Of a stretch of 64,000 bases of DNA, positions 28,340 to 36,960 are shown piece after piece. A program made the translations under genes and the position numbers. Location of the stretch: NCBI RefSeq assembly GCF_013394085.1, contig NZ_CP040910.1, forward strand, positions 1,595,112-1,659,111, written 5' to 3'. The notes beneath the pieces were generated by a model. The model did not search any database and was not told the origin of the DNA. It was given only the letters and a program-made list of their open reading frames with translations. The stretch is from Limosilactobacillus fermentum (GTDB lineage: Bacteria > Bacillota > Bacilli > Lactobacillales > Lactobacillaceae). Positions within the stretch are counted from its first letter, which is position 1; each line of letters opens with the position of its first letter.

Positions 28340-28807
28340 CTAAGAAAGTTCTAAGCACCAGTTAACGACCGCCTCATTTTCAGCCGTCCTTATAAATCCA
28401 TTTCTAGCCAAGACCGTTGCCGAAGCGTAATTATCGCCCCGAGTTTGCGCCTCAACCCGTTTCGTTTGCCCCCCGGCCCGTAAGTTAGAAATTAATATTT
28501 GCAGCGCCCTAGTCATCAGCCCTTGGCCCTGCCAGGGTCTCAAGATCAAGTAGCCCACTTCACGAACCCCTTTTTCAATCACGAAACTAGTCGCTAAGCC
28601 AACCCGACTATCACCTAGGGTAATTACCCAGAAGTCACCCGACTGGCGCCACATGGCAAAGGCCCATTGGCGGGCACTTGGATTATCACTTAGGGTAAGA
28701 CCCACCTCTTTGACTAGCTGGGGGTCGGAAAAACATTGGTTAACAAAGCCCATGTCCGCTTCGGTCACCAAGCGGATGTCTAACTGTTTTTGTGGATCTG
28801 CTTGCAC
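28340..28807 (-). CDS. GNAT family N-acetyltransferase (RimJ/RimL-like)
   Basis: 155 residues. The acetyl-CoA binding signature appears as YLILRPWQGQGLMTRALQIL and the C-terminal block as VEAQTRGDNYASATVLARNG. The second matches the N-x-AS-xx-xxx-NGF pattern of RimJ/RimL enzymes that acetylate protein N-termini or small amines. The acceptor is unknown. It is divergent from the following esterase gene with only about 45 nt between the starts. Confidence 0.85.
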   Translation of the reverse strand: MQADPQKQLDIRLVTEADMGFVNQCFSDPQLVKEVGLTLSDNPSARQWAFAMWRQSGDFWVITLGDSRVGLATSFVIEKGVREVGYLILRPWQGQGLMTRALQILISNLRAGGQTKRVEAQTRGDNYASATVLARNGFIRTAENEAVVNWCLELS

Positions 28808-28851
28808 TATAATTACCCCATAGATTTATGATTACAGAAAGGAAGTTTGTT

Positions 28852-29661
28852 ATGGAAATTAAAACACTTTCACTGACCAACGGCAAGCAAACAACCCAAG
28901 CGAGCCTGACCGCTTACCTGCAGACCCCCACCCCCAAGGCCCCCGTTCAAGCATTCCCGGCCCTGATCTTTGTCCCGGGCGGGTCAATGACCCACATCCC
29001 AGAAGAAGAATCGGAAAAAACGGCCCTGACCTTTGCTGCCTTAGGCTACCAGGTCTTCATCCTGCGCTACAGCTTTGTCGGCGAGGCCACGCCCCTCTAC
29101 CCCGCCCCGCTCCTTGATTTGGCCCAGGCTGTGAGCTTGGTTCACCATCACGAAGATTCTTGGCACCTGAACGGCAAGGTTGCCGTAATGGGTTTTTCCG
29201 CCGGGGGTCAAGTAGTGGCACTCTACAACGACTACTGGCAATCAACATGGTTAGGGGAAGAGAGTGGTTTAACAGAGGCCGAGCGTCACTTCGACGCCGC
29301 CGTCCTCGGCTACCCGGTTATTGACCTCGACCTGGGCTTTCCAGACGAAGCCACCCTTACCAAGTGGACCGACGACCCGGCCAAATATAACGCTAGTCAC
29401 CACGTCAACCAAGCAAACCGCCCCACCTTCACTTGGGCTACGGTTACCGACCCCTTGATTACGGTGCAAAACTCCCTTAATTACGTCCAAGCCCTGCAAC
29501 GGGAAAACATTTCCCAGGAAATCCACCTCTTTGACGGCGGTCCCCACGCCATGGACGTGGCAACCGATCTGGTTGGACCCACGGTAGAACCTCACAAACC
29601 CCACGTTCACCACTGGGTCACCCTTGCCGATGAGTGGCTCACCCAAACACTCTCCCTATAA
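28852..29661 (+). CDS. Alpha/beta hydrolase (esterase/acetyl xylan esterase-like)
   Basis: 269 residues. Oxyanion region LIFVPGGSMTHI, nucleophile elbow VMGFSAGGQVVALY (near residue 113) and C-terminal catalytic histidine in LFDGGPHAMDVA. This resembles BD-FAE/xylanase-type esterases. The ATG at 28852 has AAAGGAAG in front, unlike the earlier in-frame start at 28828. No signal peptide is seen, so it acts in the cytoplasm. The substrate is unknown. Confidence 0.85.
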   Translation: MEIKTLSLTNGKQTTQASLTAYLQTPTPKAPVQAFPALIFVPGGSMTHIPEEESEKTALTFAALGYQVFILRYSFVGEATPLYPAPLLDLAQAVSLVHHHEDSWHLNGKVAVMGFSAGGQVVALYNDYWQSTWLGEESGLTEAERHFDAAVLGYPVIDLDLGFPDEATLTKWTDDPAKYNASHHVNQANRPTFTWATVTDPLITVQNSLNYVQALQRENISQEIHLFDGGPHAMDVATDLVGPTVEPHKPHVHHWVTLADEWLTQTLSL

Positions 29662-29680
29662 CGGCGGAAAATTAAACAAG

Positions 29681-29796
29681 GGGTGGGTGAGAAATAACAT
29701 CCGCTGTGGGTCGTACGTAAAATTGGCCGAACGTTTGATGCGGCACACACCATTCTGCGGCCTGCTTAGTCACTAGGCCTGTGGTTATTCCCCACA
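29681..29796 (+). repeat. Intergenic palindromic repeat, copy 2
   Basis: GGGGTGGGTGAGAAATAAC at the left and GTTATTCCCCAC at the right pair as outer arms. Inside, CTTAGTCACTAGGCCTGTGG matches the other copies. It lies between two converging genes. The 5' inner arm is diverged. Confidence 0.65.
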
Positions 29797-29824
29797 TTTT
29801 CTATCTAACATTCGTGAATACAGT

Positions 29825-29871
29825 AAGAGGCTGTGAGAAATGCGCTTTTCTCACAGCCTCTTGTTGTTTTT
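29825..29871. terminator. Bidirectional terminator
   Basis: AAGAGGCTGTGAGAAA and TTTCTCACAGCCTCTT pair perfectly around TGCGCT, serving the esterase and the converging PAP2 gene. Confidence 0.9.
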
Positions 29872-29879
29872 TCGCATGT

Positions 29880-30548
29880 TTAATACCAAGAGTTATGGGT
29901 CATCTTCCACCGCCGCAGCCGTGGGGCGTACCAAACGTACACCCCTTCGGAAAATTGTAGCCAGGCGTAAGCCAACAGCATGGCGCCAAAGGTGTCAGAT
30001 GGGTAGTGGGCCTGCAAGTATACCCGTGAGATTGCCACGAGGACCACCGCAAAGATCAACACCAGTTGAATAATTACCCGGGTGGCCCCACTCCGAATCA
30101 ACGGTACCACGACCAGGCTAATGATCGCCGCAATCAAGAAGAAGCCCAAAACGTGACCACTCGGGAAGGAGTAGCCGGTGTCAGACACCGGGTGTTGGGC
30201 CGGGCGGTCTCGCTTAATAACGTGTTTGACGATGGTCCCTAAAACGTCACCCCCAAATAGGGTCAAGAGGGCCCAGACCGCGGGAATTTTACCCTTAAAG
30301 CCCCAGAGGAAAAAGGCAATAATTAAGCCCCAGAGGATATCCATTTTCGGGCTAGCCAAAAAGGCGGTCAACACCATTAGGGTGTGGACAAAACCGGTCG
30401 TCTTGCTAGAGGTAAAGAGGGCCTGGCAGACCGTGTCTACCGTTGTGATCAGCATCGAATTCTTGTAAATCATCGCAGCCACCACCAAAAAAATGACGGT
30501 TGTCACGATCAAGCGCATGGGACGCTTGCGATCTCGTTCAATTAGCAT
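29880..30548 (-). CDS. PAP2-family membrane phosphatase
   Basis: 222 residues, about six membrane segments. All three PAP2 motifs are present: KHVIKRDRP, PSGH (in YSFPSGHVLG) and SRVYLQAHYPSD. Such enzymes dephosphorylate phosphatidic acid, phosphatidylglycerol phosphate or undecaprenyl diphosphate outside the membrane. uppP lies 6 kb away, so overlap in lipid-carrier recycling is possible. The specificity is not determined by the sequence. Confidence 0.9.
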   Translation of the reverse strand: MLIERDRKRPMRLIVTTVIFLVVAAMIYKNSMLITTVDTVCQALFTSSKTTGFVHTLMVLTAFLASPKMDILWGLIIAFFLWGFKGKIPAVWALLTLFGGDVLGTIVKHVIKRDRPAQHPVSDTGYSFPSGHVLGFFLIAAIISLVVVPLIRSGATRVIIQLVLIFAVVLVAISRVYLQAHYPSDTFGAMLLAYAWLQFSEGVYVWYAPRLRRWKMTHNSWY

Positions 30549-30602
30549 TTTAATAAATCTCCATTTGCAAAGTATGTGCTGAGTATACCACGTTGTCGAA
30601 TC

Positions 30603-31097
30603 TCAATCACGTTTTTTCCAGCCCTTGAGTTGGCTAAAGGGCCGGGCCTCTTTGCGGTGGCGACCGTACAAAGCGGTGTTGATTAGGTCACCGAGCCCAA
30701 AGCCCAGGGTAATCGCCCCGGCAATCACGACCACCTGATAAAGGTAGGATAAGGACAGCCCGTAATCGCCCAAAACAAAGTAACGCACCACCTTGTACGC
30801 CTGGCCACCGGGCACAAAGGGGACCAGGGCCGGAACGTTATACAAAATCATTGGCTGGTGCTGAACCTTGGCCGCCATCATCGCGAGAATCCCGATTAAA
30901 ATCGCGGCGCTCAAGTTTGAAAGGGCTAAGCCAACGTGCAGGTGAAAGTACATTACCACGTAAATCACCCAGGTCGCCCCCCCGATTACGCCCCCAGCTA
31001 AGTAAGCGCGCCGGGGGACGTTAAGTAAAATGGCAAAGCAAATCGTAGCCACAAAGGCAAAAACAAAGTGGAGCAAGAGTCGTTCAATCATGGCCAC
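30603..31097 (-). CDS. ThrE-type exporter, small (YjjB/DUF3815) subunit
   Basis: 164 residues with about five membrane segments. The conserved PALVPFVPGGQAYK motif matches the C-terminal half of threonine/serine exporters of the ThrE family. It lies 3 nt downstream of the large-subunit gene on the same strand, so the two are co-translated and probably form one transporter, as with YjjP/YjjB. YjjPB in E. coli is linked to succinate export, so threonine is not the only candidate substrate. Confidence 0.85.
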   Translation of the reverse strand: MAMIERLLLHFVFAFVATICFAILLNVPRRAYLAGGVIGGATWVIYVVMYFHLHVGLALSNLSAAILIGILAMMAAKVQHQPMILYNVPALVPFVPGGQAYKVVRYFVLGDYGLSLSYLYQVVVIAGAITLGFGLGDLINTALYGRHRKEARPFSQLKGWKKRD

Positions 31098-31100
31098 CCC

Positions 31101-31850
31101 CTATAAGTACCGCAAGACAAGGACAATTGCACACCCAATGGAAGCCGCCGTCAGAACGGCTTCCAGTGCCCGGGCGATCCCAGAAATTACGTTACCAGAC
31201 ACAATATCGCGCGCCGCATTGGTAATTGGCACCCCGGGTACCAGAGACATGATGGCACCAATGATGATGTCGTCCACCCGGTGGGCAAAGCCAAGGTGGA
31301 CCGCCGTGCTGGCTAGGGCCCCAATCACTAAGGCCGTGCAAAATTCCCCCAGGTAACGAACCTTGAAGGTACTAACCAACCACAGGTAGACCCAGTAGGA
31401 AAAGCCGCCGACCAAAAAGGCCACCAGCGTATCCTTGGTATCGCCCGTAAAGACAACCATCAAGACACAACTCATCACCGCTGCTGCTAAGCACTGTAAC
31501 AAGGCCGGCTGCTTAGTGGAAATTTGATCGACGAGGCTTAGGCGCTGGTAGGCCGCCCGCAAGTCAATCTTACGGTCGGCAAAATCCCGCGAAATGGCGT
31601 TGACCTGGGCAATCCTAGTTAAGTCGTTGCGGCGGATCCGGACGTCAACTACCTGGGCGTTGGAGCGGTGATTCGATGAGGCAACGACCCCGGTCACCGT
31701 AGTAAAGGCTTGAAACGACTGCAGACCGGCGTTGGCCGCGATTCGGTACATCGTGTCATTAACCCGCTCCATGTTTGACCCGTTTTCAATTAGGATCTGC
31801 CCCGCCAGTAGGCAGGTACTGATTGCCAGGTCGGTTTCTTCTTGTGTCAT
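31101..31850 (-). CDS. ThrE-type exporter, large (YjjP/DUF1212) subunit
   Basis: 249 residues. A soluble N-terminal part (LAGQILIENGSNMERVNDTM, typical of DUF1212) precedes about five membrane helices with SLVPGVPITNAARDIVSG. It precedes the small subunit gene by 3 nt. A separate, single-chain ThrE homologue lies at 53265-54602, so the strain keeps both architectures. Confidence 0.87.
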   Translation of the reverse strand: MTQEETDLAISTCLLAGQILIENGSNMERVNDTMYRIAANAGLQSFQAFTTVTGVVASSNHRSNAQVVDVRIRRNDLTRIAQVNAISRDFADRKIDLRAAYQRLSLVDQISTKQPALLQCLAAAVMSCVLMVVFTGDTKDTLVAFLVGGFSYWVYLWLVSTFKVRYLGEFCTALVIGALASTAVHLGFAHRVDDIIIGAIMSLVPGVPITNAARDIVSGNVISGIARALEAVLTAASIGCAIVLVLRYL

Positions 31851-31974
31851 GGCTAGCCACCCCCTTATTCGATAGCAACATTATGCAAGGGCGCCGTCAT
31901 GATTGACAAGCCTTTTCGGACAAAAACTTATCATCAATCAAGCCAACGAGGGATTCCCCGGCTTTCCAAGCAAA

Positions 31975-32015
31975 CAAAAAACGGGCGGCGACATAAGTCA
32001 CCACCCGCTTTTTAA
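31975..32015 (-). terminator. Terminator of the cold-shock gene
   Basis: AAAAACGGGCGG-GAC and GTC-CCACCCGCTTTTT pair around ATAA, directly after the stop codon at 32022. Confidence 0.85.
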
Positions 32016-32021
32016 AAATGA

Positions 32022-32222
32022 TTACGACTTAGAAACGTTGGCTGCTTGGAGCCCACGGTCGCCGTTTTCAACGTCGAACGTTACCGATTGACCTTCTTCT
32101 AAAGTCTTGAAGCCGTCGCCTTGGATGGCGGAGAAGTGAACGAACACGTCGTCACCAGCTTCGCGGGAAATAAACCCGTAACCCTTTTCGTCATTAAACC
32201 ACTTAATAGTTCCTTGTTCCAT
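32022..32222 (-). CDS. csp: Cold-shock protein (CspA/CspB family)
   Basis: 66 residues, the typical single cold-shock domain. RNP1 is KGYGFISR and RNP2 is DVFVHFSAI. Such proteins bind single-stranded RNA and DNA and act as RNA chaperones. The ATG follows AGGAGG. A 5' leader of about 110 nt, as is usual for cold-inducible csp mRNAs, stretches to a promoter with extended -10 TGCTATACT (core 32341-32346). Confidence 0.95.
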   Translation of the reverse strand: MEQGTIKWFNDEKGYGFISREAGDDVFVHFSAIQGDGFKTLEEGQSVTFDVENGDRGLQAANVSKS

Positions 32223-32340
32223 GGATGAATCCTCCTGTTAAAACAAATGTATCAAACTTGGTAATTCTACCTGAGCAAACTGGGAGATTCCTTCAATGAA
32301 ACAATTTACCACTTCGTACCCGAGTCAAACTACATTTATA

Positions 32341-32346
32341 AGTATA
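32341..32346 (-). promoter_or_regulatory. Extended -10 promoter of the cold-shock gene
   Basis: On the minus strand TGCTATACT with the core at 32341-32346. No clear -35. It implies a leader of about 110 nt before the start codon. Confidence 0.5.
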
Positions 32347-32370
32347 GCATGCGCCCCACTATAAAGCTAC

Positions 32371-33030
32371 TTATTTATCTTTCGGCGCAATAAATACGTT
32401 GTGCGCCGCCTTGTAAGAGATGTTGAGCGTTTGACCATCCGTTAGTCGCTCAACCACGACCGGCCCCTCAAAGGGTTCGTGCTTAACAATCTTAATGTGA
32501 TCGCGCAACCGTAAGCCAATCTCACTAAGGTAGGTCAAAAGGTCGTGATTATCCAAGAAGCGCTCAATGATTACCTCTTCGCCATCTTCCCCCTCCGCCA
32601 GTAAGCGGTGGCTAATATTGGTGAAGCGGCCGTTGGCACTAGGGATCACGCCCCCATGCGGGCAGTAGGCCGGGTGCCCCAAGAAATCATCCAAGGCGGT
32701 TGCCAAGTGGTCGCTGGTCTTGTGCTCCAAGATCTCGGCCTCGGGGTGGACGTCAGTCATGTTATAGTGAAGCTTATCAACTAAGAAGGTTTCCCACAGG
32801 CGGTGCTTACGAACCAATTCAGCTGCGTAGCGTCCCCCTTTTTCGGTTAGAGCGATGCCAGCGTAAGGTTCATGCTCTACGAGTCCTTCATCGGCCAACT
32901 TGGTGATCATTTCGGTCACGGACCCGGCGGCGATTCCTAGCCCCAGGGAAATTTCCTTATTGGAAACCTTTTTGCGGCCCCCTCCTAGCTCAAAGATAAT
33001 TTTCAAATAATCTTCTTTCATTGGCGTCAT
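32371..33030 (-). CDS. DtxR/MntR-family metal-dependent regulator
   Basis: 219 residues: an N-terminal winged helix (NKEISLGLGIAAGSVTEMIT), the dimerisation domain with metal-binding positions (ETFLVDKLHYNMTDVHPEAE, LEHKTSDHL, with the HPEAE glutamate and following histidines) and a C-terminal SH3/FeoA-like domain. This is the long form of the family, as in ScaR or TroR. The divergent gene 150 bp away is a cation efflux transporter, a likely target. It should repress metal uptake or activate efflux under high manganese or iron. Confidence 0.9.
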   Translation of the reverse strand: MTPMKEDYLKIIFELGGGRKKVSNKEISLGLGIAAGSVTEMITKLADEGLVEHEPYAGIALTEKGGRYAAELVRKHRLWETFLVDKLHYNMTDVHPEAEILEHKTSDHLATALDDFLGHPAYCPHGGVIPSANGRFTNISHRLLAEGEDGEEVIIERFLDNHDLLTYLSEIGLRLRDHIKIVKHEPFEGPVVVERLTDGQTLNISYKAAHNVFIAPKDK

Positions 33031-33093
33031 TGTATCGCCTCAAACCTTCTTTCTTTTTGTTCGGATCACTTTGTCCCGGTTGAATCCAGAATG

Positions 33094-33099
33094 ATTATA
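33094..33099 (-). promoter_or_regulatory. Extended -10 promoter of the DtxR/MntR-type gene
   Basis: On the minus strand TGCTATAAT with the core at 33094-33099, flanked by the partly palindromic ATGAT...ATCAT, which might be an operator for the regulator itself. Confidence 0.5.
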
Positions 33100-33182
33100 G
33101 CATATCATTAATTTAACGATTTGGATAACCTAAACTTTTGTTTTTAAAGAATTAATTTTTCCTGTACCAAGGGGGGAGACCA

Positions 33183-34088
33183 ATGCATAACAACCGGGTG
33201 AGTGGCGGCCGTTTTCTAGCCGTCACCATCTTAAACGTCGCCATTACCATTGTTGAAATCATCGGGGGGCTCTTATCCGGGAGCCTCGCCCTACTTTCCG
33301 ACGCCTTTCATAACCTTGGTGACTCACTTTCAATTGTGCTGGGCTACTTTGCCCAATCAATTGCCGGACGACCGGAAAACCACCGGCGCACCTATGGTTA
33401 CCGGCGGGCGGAAATTCTAGCCGCCATGCTAAACGCCCTCTTTTTAATCGTGGTGTCCGTCTTTTTAATCATTGAGGCCATTAAACACCTCCACCATCCC
33501 GAACACGTTAACGGACCAATCATGCTCACCGTTGCCATTGTCGGTTTACTGGCCAACCTGATCTCGGCCGGCCTCTTACAAGGAGGGAGTCACCACAGCC
33601 TAAACGTCAGAGCTACCTACTTACACGTCTTATCTGATGCCCTATCTTCGGTCGCCGTGATCCTCGGCGGGCTAGTTCTAACCTTCGTCAACCTCCCCTG
33701 GTTGGACCCGGTTTTAACGATCGCCGTTGCCCTTTACATTGGCTATGAAGCCATCCCCATCATTCGCCAGACTTTGAGCATTCTAATGCAATCGGCCCCC
33801 CGCCTCGACTACGACCAAATCAAACAGGACCTGCTCGGAATTGACGGGGTCGTCAACGTCCACCACGTCCACGCCTGGTCGATCGATGAACACCGGATCA
33901 TCTTTTCTGCCCACTTGAATTGCCAAGACATGCTCTTGAGCCAGGTTGAAGAAGTCTACCACCAGGCCGAACAAATCCTCGAAACCAAGTACGGCATTTG
34001 CCACGTCACCATTCAAGCCGAGTGCTTACGGGGTCAAGACGAGGAGCTCTTCGACACCCCACCGGACCGTCAAAGCATTTGCGAATAA
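33183..34088 (+). CDS. Cation diffusion facilitator (CDF) efflux transporter
   Basis: 301 residues, six membrane segments and a cytoplasmic C-terminal domain. The metal site residues are visible in SDAFHNLGDSLS (helix 2) and HVLSDALSSVAV (helix 5), the HxxxD pattern of zinc-type (CzcD) transporters. A modest His-rich loop (KHLHHPEHVN) lies after helix 3 or 4. It probably exports zinc or another divalent metal by proton antiport. It is divergent from the DtxR/MntR-type regulator. RBS AAGGGGGGAG precedes ATG. Confidence 0.92.
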   Translation: MHNNRVSGGRFLAVTILNVAITIVEIIGGLLSGSLALLSDAFHNLGDSLSIVLGYFAQSIAGRPENHRRTYGYRRAEILAAMLNALFLIVVSVFLIIEAIKHLHHPEHVNGPIMLTVAIVGLLANLISAGLLQGGSHHSLNVRATYLHVLSDALSSVAVILGGLVLTFVNLPWLDPVLTIAVALYIGYEAIPIIRQTLSILMQSAPRLDYDQIKQDLLGIDGVVNVHHVHAWSIDEHRIIFSAHLNCQDMLLSQVEEVYHQAEQILETKYGICHVTIQAECLRGQDEELFDTPPDRQSICE

Positions 34089-34121
34089 TATGCGCTTCGT
34101 ATAACGTTTAAAATTATAAAA

Positions 34122-34160
34122 GTGAGGCAGGGAGAAAAACGGATTTCTCCCTGCCTCTTA
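34122..34160. terminator. Bidirectional terminator after the CDF gene
   Basis: GAGGCAGGGAGAAA and TTTCTCCCTGCCTC pair perfectly around AACGGA. Confidence 0.88.
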
Positions 34161-34177
34161 CTGTATATCAGAATGTT

Positions 34178-34242
34178 AGAGAGAAAGCGTGGCCAACAAC
34201 TATGGGCCTAGTCATCCGACCTGCAGCTAATTGCCACTCTCT
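34178..34242 (-). repeat. Intergenic palindromic repeat, copy 3 (short)
   Basis: On the minus strand GAGTGGCAATTA and GGATGACTAGGCCC match copy 1 and the family core, and GTTGGCCACGC closes it. It is shorter (about 65 nt) and starts right at the stop codon of the interrupted VIT1-family gene. Confidence 0.5.
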
Positions 34243-34529
34243 TTAAAATAACCGTCCAACGCCGTAGTGAATGGTGATCGTGATTAAACCAATCACGATG
34301 TTTCTAATTACGGCGACCTTAACCAACCCATCCCCCAACTTCGAGAAAATGTAACCGGTCAAAGCAGACGATAAGATCACTGCTAAGATTGTCGCGTACC
34401 ACTTCAAGCCCGCCGGGGCCAAAATCATCGCCATTAGAGGTAAGATCCCCCCTAGAGCAGCCGCAAATAGCGAGGCAAAGGCGGCGTCCCACGGGTTGAG
34501 GTAGTGGCCAAGTTCAATATCATATTTAA
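34243..34529 (-). pseudogene. VIT1/CCC1-family transporter, 3' part (split by an IS)
   Basis: The C-terminal 95 residues of a VIT1-family (vacuolar iron transporter-like) protein, KYDIELGHYLNPWDAAFASL to HYGVGRLF. It continues the 5' part at 36536-36943. Joining the two at the IS ends restores an alignment with the intact paralogue at 36961-37644 without missing residues, which places the insertion in the loop before the fourth membrane region. Confidence 0.88.
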
Positions 34530-34579
34530 TAAATATTGGCCGGAAATCCCGTGACTTTAGTCATGGGATGGATAGGCTT

Positions 34580-35032
34580 CTACTTACGTCCTTTAGGGCG
34601 TTTTTTTATTTCATTGTACTTTTGATTATTGATATATTGCTCAACGACCTCCTTGCTCATATTCCCTAAAGTACTCATGTAATAGCTAGGGGACCAGAGG
34701 TGGCCACCCCAATACTGCGACTGGCGGATTTCCGGGTGTCGCTTGAGGAAAATGAAGGCACTGCGTCCTTTGAGGGCTTTGATAGCGCTAGTTGGTGCTT
34801 TACTAGGTGGAAAACTAATCAACACATGGACGTGGTCAGGCATTACTTCCATGTGCTCAATCACGATTTCGTTATCTGCCGCAACCGTTGTAAGGATTTC
34901 TTTCATTTCATTCACTAACACTTCACTAGTAAAAGTTGGATTACGATACTTGGTTACCCAAATCAAATGGTAGTGAAAGTTATAAATATAACGCCGTGTA
35001 TAAATGGCATCTTCGATTTTGTCCTTCGACAT
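34580..35032 (-). CDS. tnpA: Y1 HUH transposase (IS605 type)
   Basis: 150 residues from the ATG at 35030-35032, ten bases behind AAGGAG. The HUH motif is PDHVHVLISF (H67, H69) and the catalytic tyrosine is probably Y133 in VVEQYINNQ. It differs clearly from the TnpA at 21079-21516 (different hairpin ends and divergent arrangement), so the two elements are separate lineages. Confidence 0.93.
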   Translation of the reverse strand: MSKDKIEDAIYTRRYIYNFHYHLIWVTKYRNPTFTSEVLVNEMKEILTTVAADNEIVIEHMEVMPDHVHVLISFPPSKAPTSAIKALKGRSAFIFLKRHPEIRQSQYWGGHLWSPSYYMSTLGNMSKEVVEQYINNQKYNEIKKRPKGRK

Positions 35033-35110
35033 GATTGCCACGCTCCTTAATTATTATTGTCATTGACATGTGGTATAATAACACTATATCAGTGAAGGAG
35101 GTGAAAATAA

Positions 35111-36361
35111 ATGAAGTCAATGGCGCAGATGAAATATCATTACGGACTCAAGGTGCGGATTTATCCAAGCGACAGGCAAAAGAAAATTATCAAGATCAAT
35201 AGTGATGCTAGTCGATTCATCTATAACGAAATGGTCGCTATTAACAAGGAACTTTGGCGGCTAAAACAGGTTAAACTCCCGATTGATACCATTCAGAACC
35301 GGATTGAGCAACTGGAGCTTCGCCAAAGCGCTAAACAAATGTCTAATCATTTCCAGTTCTTAGAAGATAAAAGGATCGATAGCTTGACTAAAGCCAATGC
35401 CATTCAAAACTACCATAAAGCTTGGAATGCTTTTCGCAAAGTTCATACCGCAGGTGTGCCTAAGTTTCACCGGAAAAGTTACGTTTGGCGTTATCAAACT
35501 AACTGCCAGTATTTGAAACAGAAGGCAGCATACTTAACTAACGGAACTGTACATTTTGAAGATAGTAAGCATGTTATAGTGCCTAAATTAGGTCGGCTCC
35601 GTGTTAAAGGTTCCCATCAACGAGTCTTAGCTCGCAGTGCTGAAACCCGTATTGGAACGGTAACCATCGTAAAGGACGCTAGCGGTCGTTTCTTTCTCTC
35701 AATGCAGTTAGCGTCGGATACTCCCTTTGTCAATTGGCCGCAAAATACAGGCAAGCAGATTGGGATTGATCTTAATACTGAAAACTTCTTAACTACTAGT
35801 AATGGCGATACTGTGGCTAATCCACGCTATTACCGCATAATTAAGGGTCGCTTAGCCAAAGCACAGCGCATCTTATCGCGACGGGCTCGTCGGGCCAAAC
35901 AAGAACATCGACCATTACGGACTAGTAAGAACTACCAAAAGCAACGCTTGTTGGTGGCTAAATTACACGCCCAAGTCTTTGAACGTCGACGTGACTTTCT
36001 CCACAATGTCTCGACTACACTAATCAAGAACCACGATTTCGTAGCCGCAGAGGAATTGCGGAGTAAAAATATGCTGAAGAATCATGCTTTAGCGATGAGT
36101 ATTGCGGACGTAGGTTGGCGGACTTTCTTAGGAATGTTGGCTTATAAAGCAGAACTCTACCATCGCCAATTCCTTACGGTGAATCCTAAGAATACTACGC
36201 AGGCTTGCCATGAATGTGGTTTTGTGATGGGCACAGCAGGGACCGAAAAACTCACACTTGCAGACCGAGAATGGACATGCCCAAAGTGCCATGCTCACCA
36301 CGTTCGTGACCATAACGCTGCGCAGAATATTCTAACTAAAGGAATTATTAAATTAGCCTAA
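35111..36361 (+). CDS. tnpB: RNA-guided endonuclease TnpB (IS605 type)
   Basis: 416 residues, intact. RuvC-like residues: aspartate in IGIDLNTENFLTT (near 218), glutamate in VAAEELRSKNML (near 313) and aspartate D400 in HVRDHNAAQNIL. Zinc-finger cysteines C366, C369, C390 and C393. It is longer than the other TnpB in this window, with an extended N-terminal region (residues 30-80). ATG at 35111 with GGAGGTG in front; an in-frame ATG at 35123 is also possible. Confidence 0.93.
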   Translation: MKSMAQMKYHYGLKVRIYPSDRQKKIIKINSDASRFIYNEMVAINKELWRLKQVKLPIDTIQNRIEQLELRQSAKQMSNHFQFLEDKRIDSLTKANAIQNYHKAWNAFRKVHTAGVPKFHRKSYVWRYQTNCQYLKQKAAYLTNGTVHFEDSKHVIVPKLGRLRVKGSHQRVLARSAETRIGTVTIVKDASGRFFLSMQLASDTPFVNWPQNTGKQIGIDLNTENFLTTSNGDTVANPRYYRIIKGRLAKAQRILSRRARRAKQEHRPLRTSKNYQKQRLLVAKLHAQVFERRRDFLHNVSTTLIKNHDFVAAEELRSKNMLKNHALAMSIADVGWRTFLGMLAYKAELYHRQFLTVNPKNTTQACHECGFVMGTAGTEKLTLADREWTCPKCHAHHVRDHNAAQNILTKGIIKLA

Positions 36362-36534
36362 TTTGGCTCGTCCCTATGGCAACCTGGGGACGCTAAAGGC
36401 ATTGGTAATTGCCGTGTAAGACGAAACGGTTCGTAGAACTGTTCGCAGTGGTGTATCTATGCAAATTGTGATTCAAACACTCATCAGAAGGGTGCTTGCT
36501 CACAAGCCACTGACTTTAGTCAGTGGTGGTTGAC
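36340..36534 (+). ncRNA. Candidate omega RNA (reRNA) of the second TnpB
   Basis: The 170 nt between the tnpB stop and the element's right tip hold several hairpins, among them CGTCCC/GGGGACG-like pairing just after the stop and CCACTGAC/GTCAGTGG at the tip. By analogy with ISDra2-type elements this is the omega RNA scaffold. The guide would start at about 36535, inside the split VIT1 gene. Confidence 0.4.
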
Positions 36535-36535
36535 C

Positions 36536-36943
36536 TCGCACAATTGTTTTCAAGGGCGCCTTGGCCATCAAATCCTCAGCGATTGACTGGGCCGTTTTTT
36601 CACTGAGCCCCTTTTCTTGGTAGTAGGCCCGCACGGCGCTCACTTCCCCGTCCCAGTCCGTTTTCAACAGGCCTTCTTCTTTGGCAACGGCGGCCCGTTC
36701 GGTATCCTTTTGGGTGGAGACGGAGGCGTACTCACCGGAGGCCATTGAAAAGGCACAGGCCAAAAGGTCCGATAATCCCGCAATTAAGATCGTGAATTGA
36801 TCGGTGGTGGCCGCAGCCACGGATACCAAGACCCCGACTACGGTCAAAATTCCGTCGTTAGAGCCTAAGACACCGGCCCGCAAGGTATTCAGGCGCTCTT
36901 CCATCGTTTGCTTATGGAGGTTTTTAACCTTAACTTTTTGCAT
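36536..36943 (-). pseudogene. VIT1/CCC1-family transporter, 5' part (split by an IS)
   Basis: The N-terminal 136 residues of a VIT1-family protein: EERLNTLRAGVLGSNDGILT, then ASGEYASVSTQKDTERA and the metal-binding helical insert up to LMAKAPLKTIVR. After that the reading frame enters the IS right end. It lies 17 nt downstream of an intact paralogue, so the pair is a tandem duplication of which one copy is disrupted. Confidence 0.88.
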
Positions 36944-36960
36944 TTTAATCCCCCTTTAGC

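Larger units (their letters stand above)
34530..36535. mobile_element. IS605-type element with divergent tnpA and tnpB
   Basis: About 2.0 kb. tnpA (minus) and tnpB (plus) diverge from a 78-nt gap. Both ends carry a subterminal hairpin with the same core TGACTTTAGTCA: 34548-34567 at the left and 36507-36526 at the right. Boundaries (uncertain by 1-2 nt) are set by the interrupted VIT1 gene. There is no target duplication, as expected for this family. The left flank ends in TTTAA or TTAAT, the probable target/TAM. Confidence 0.9.
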
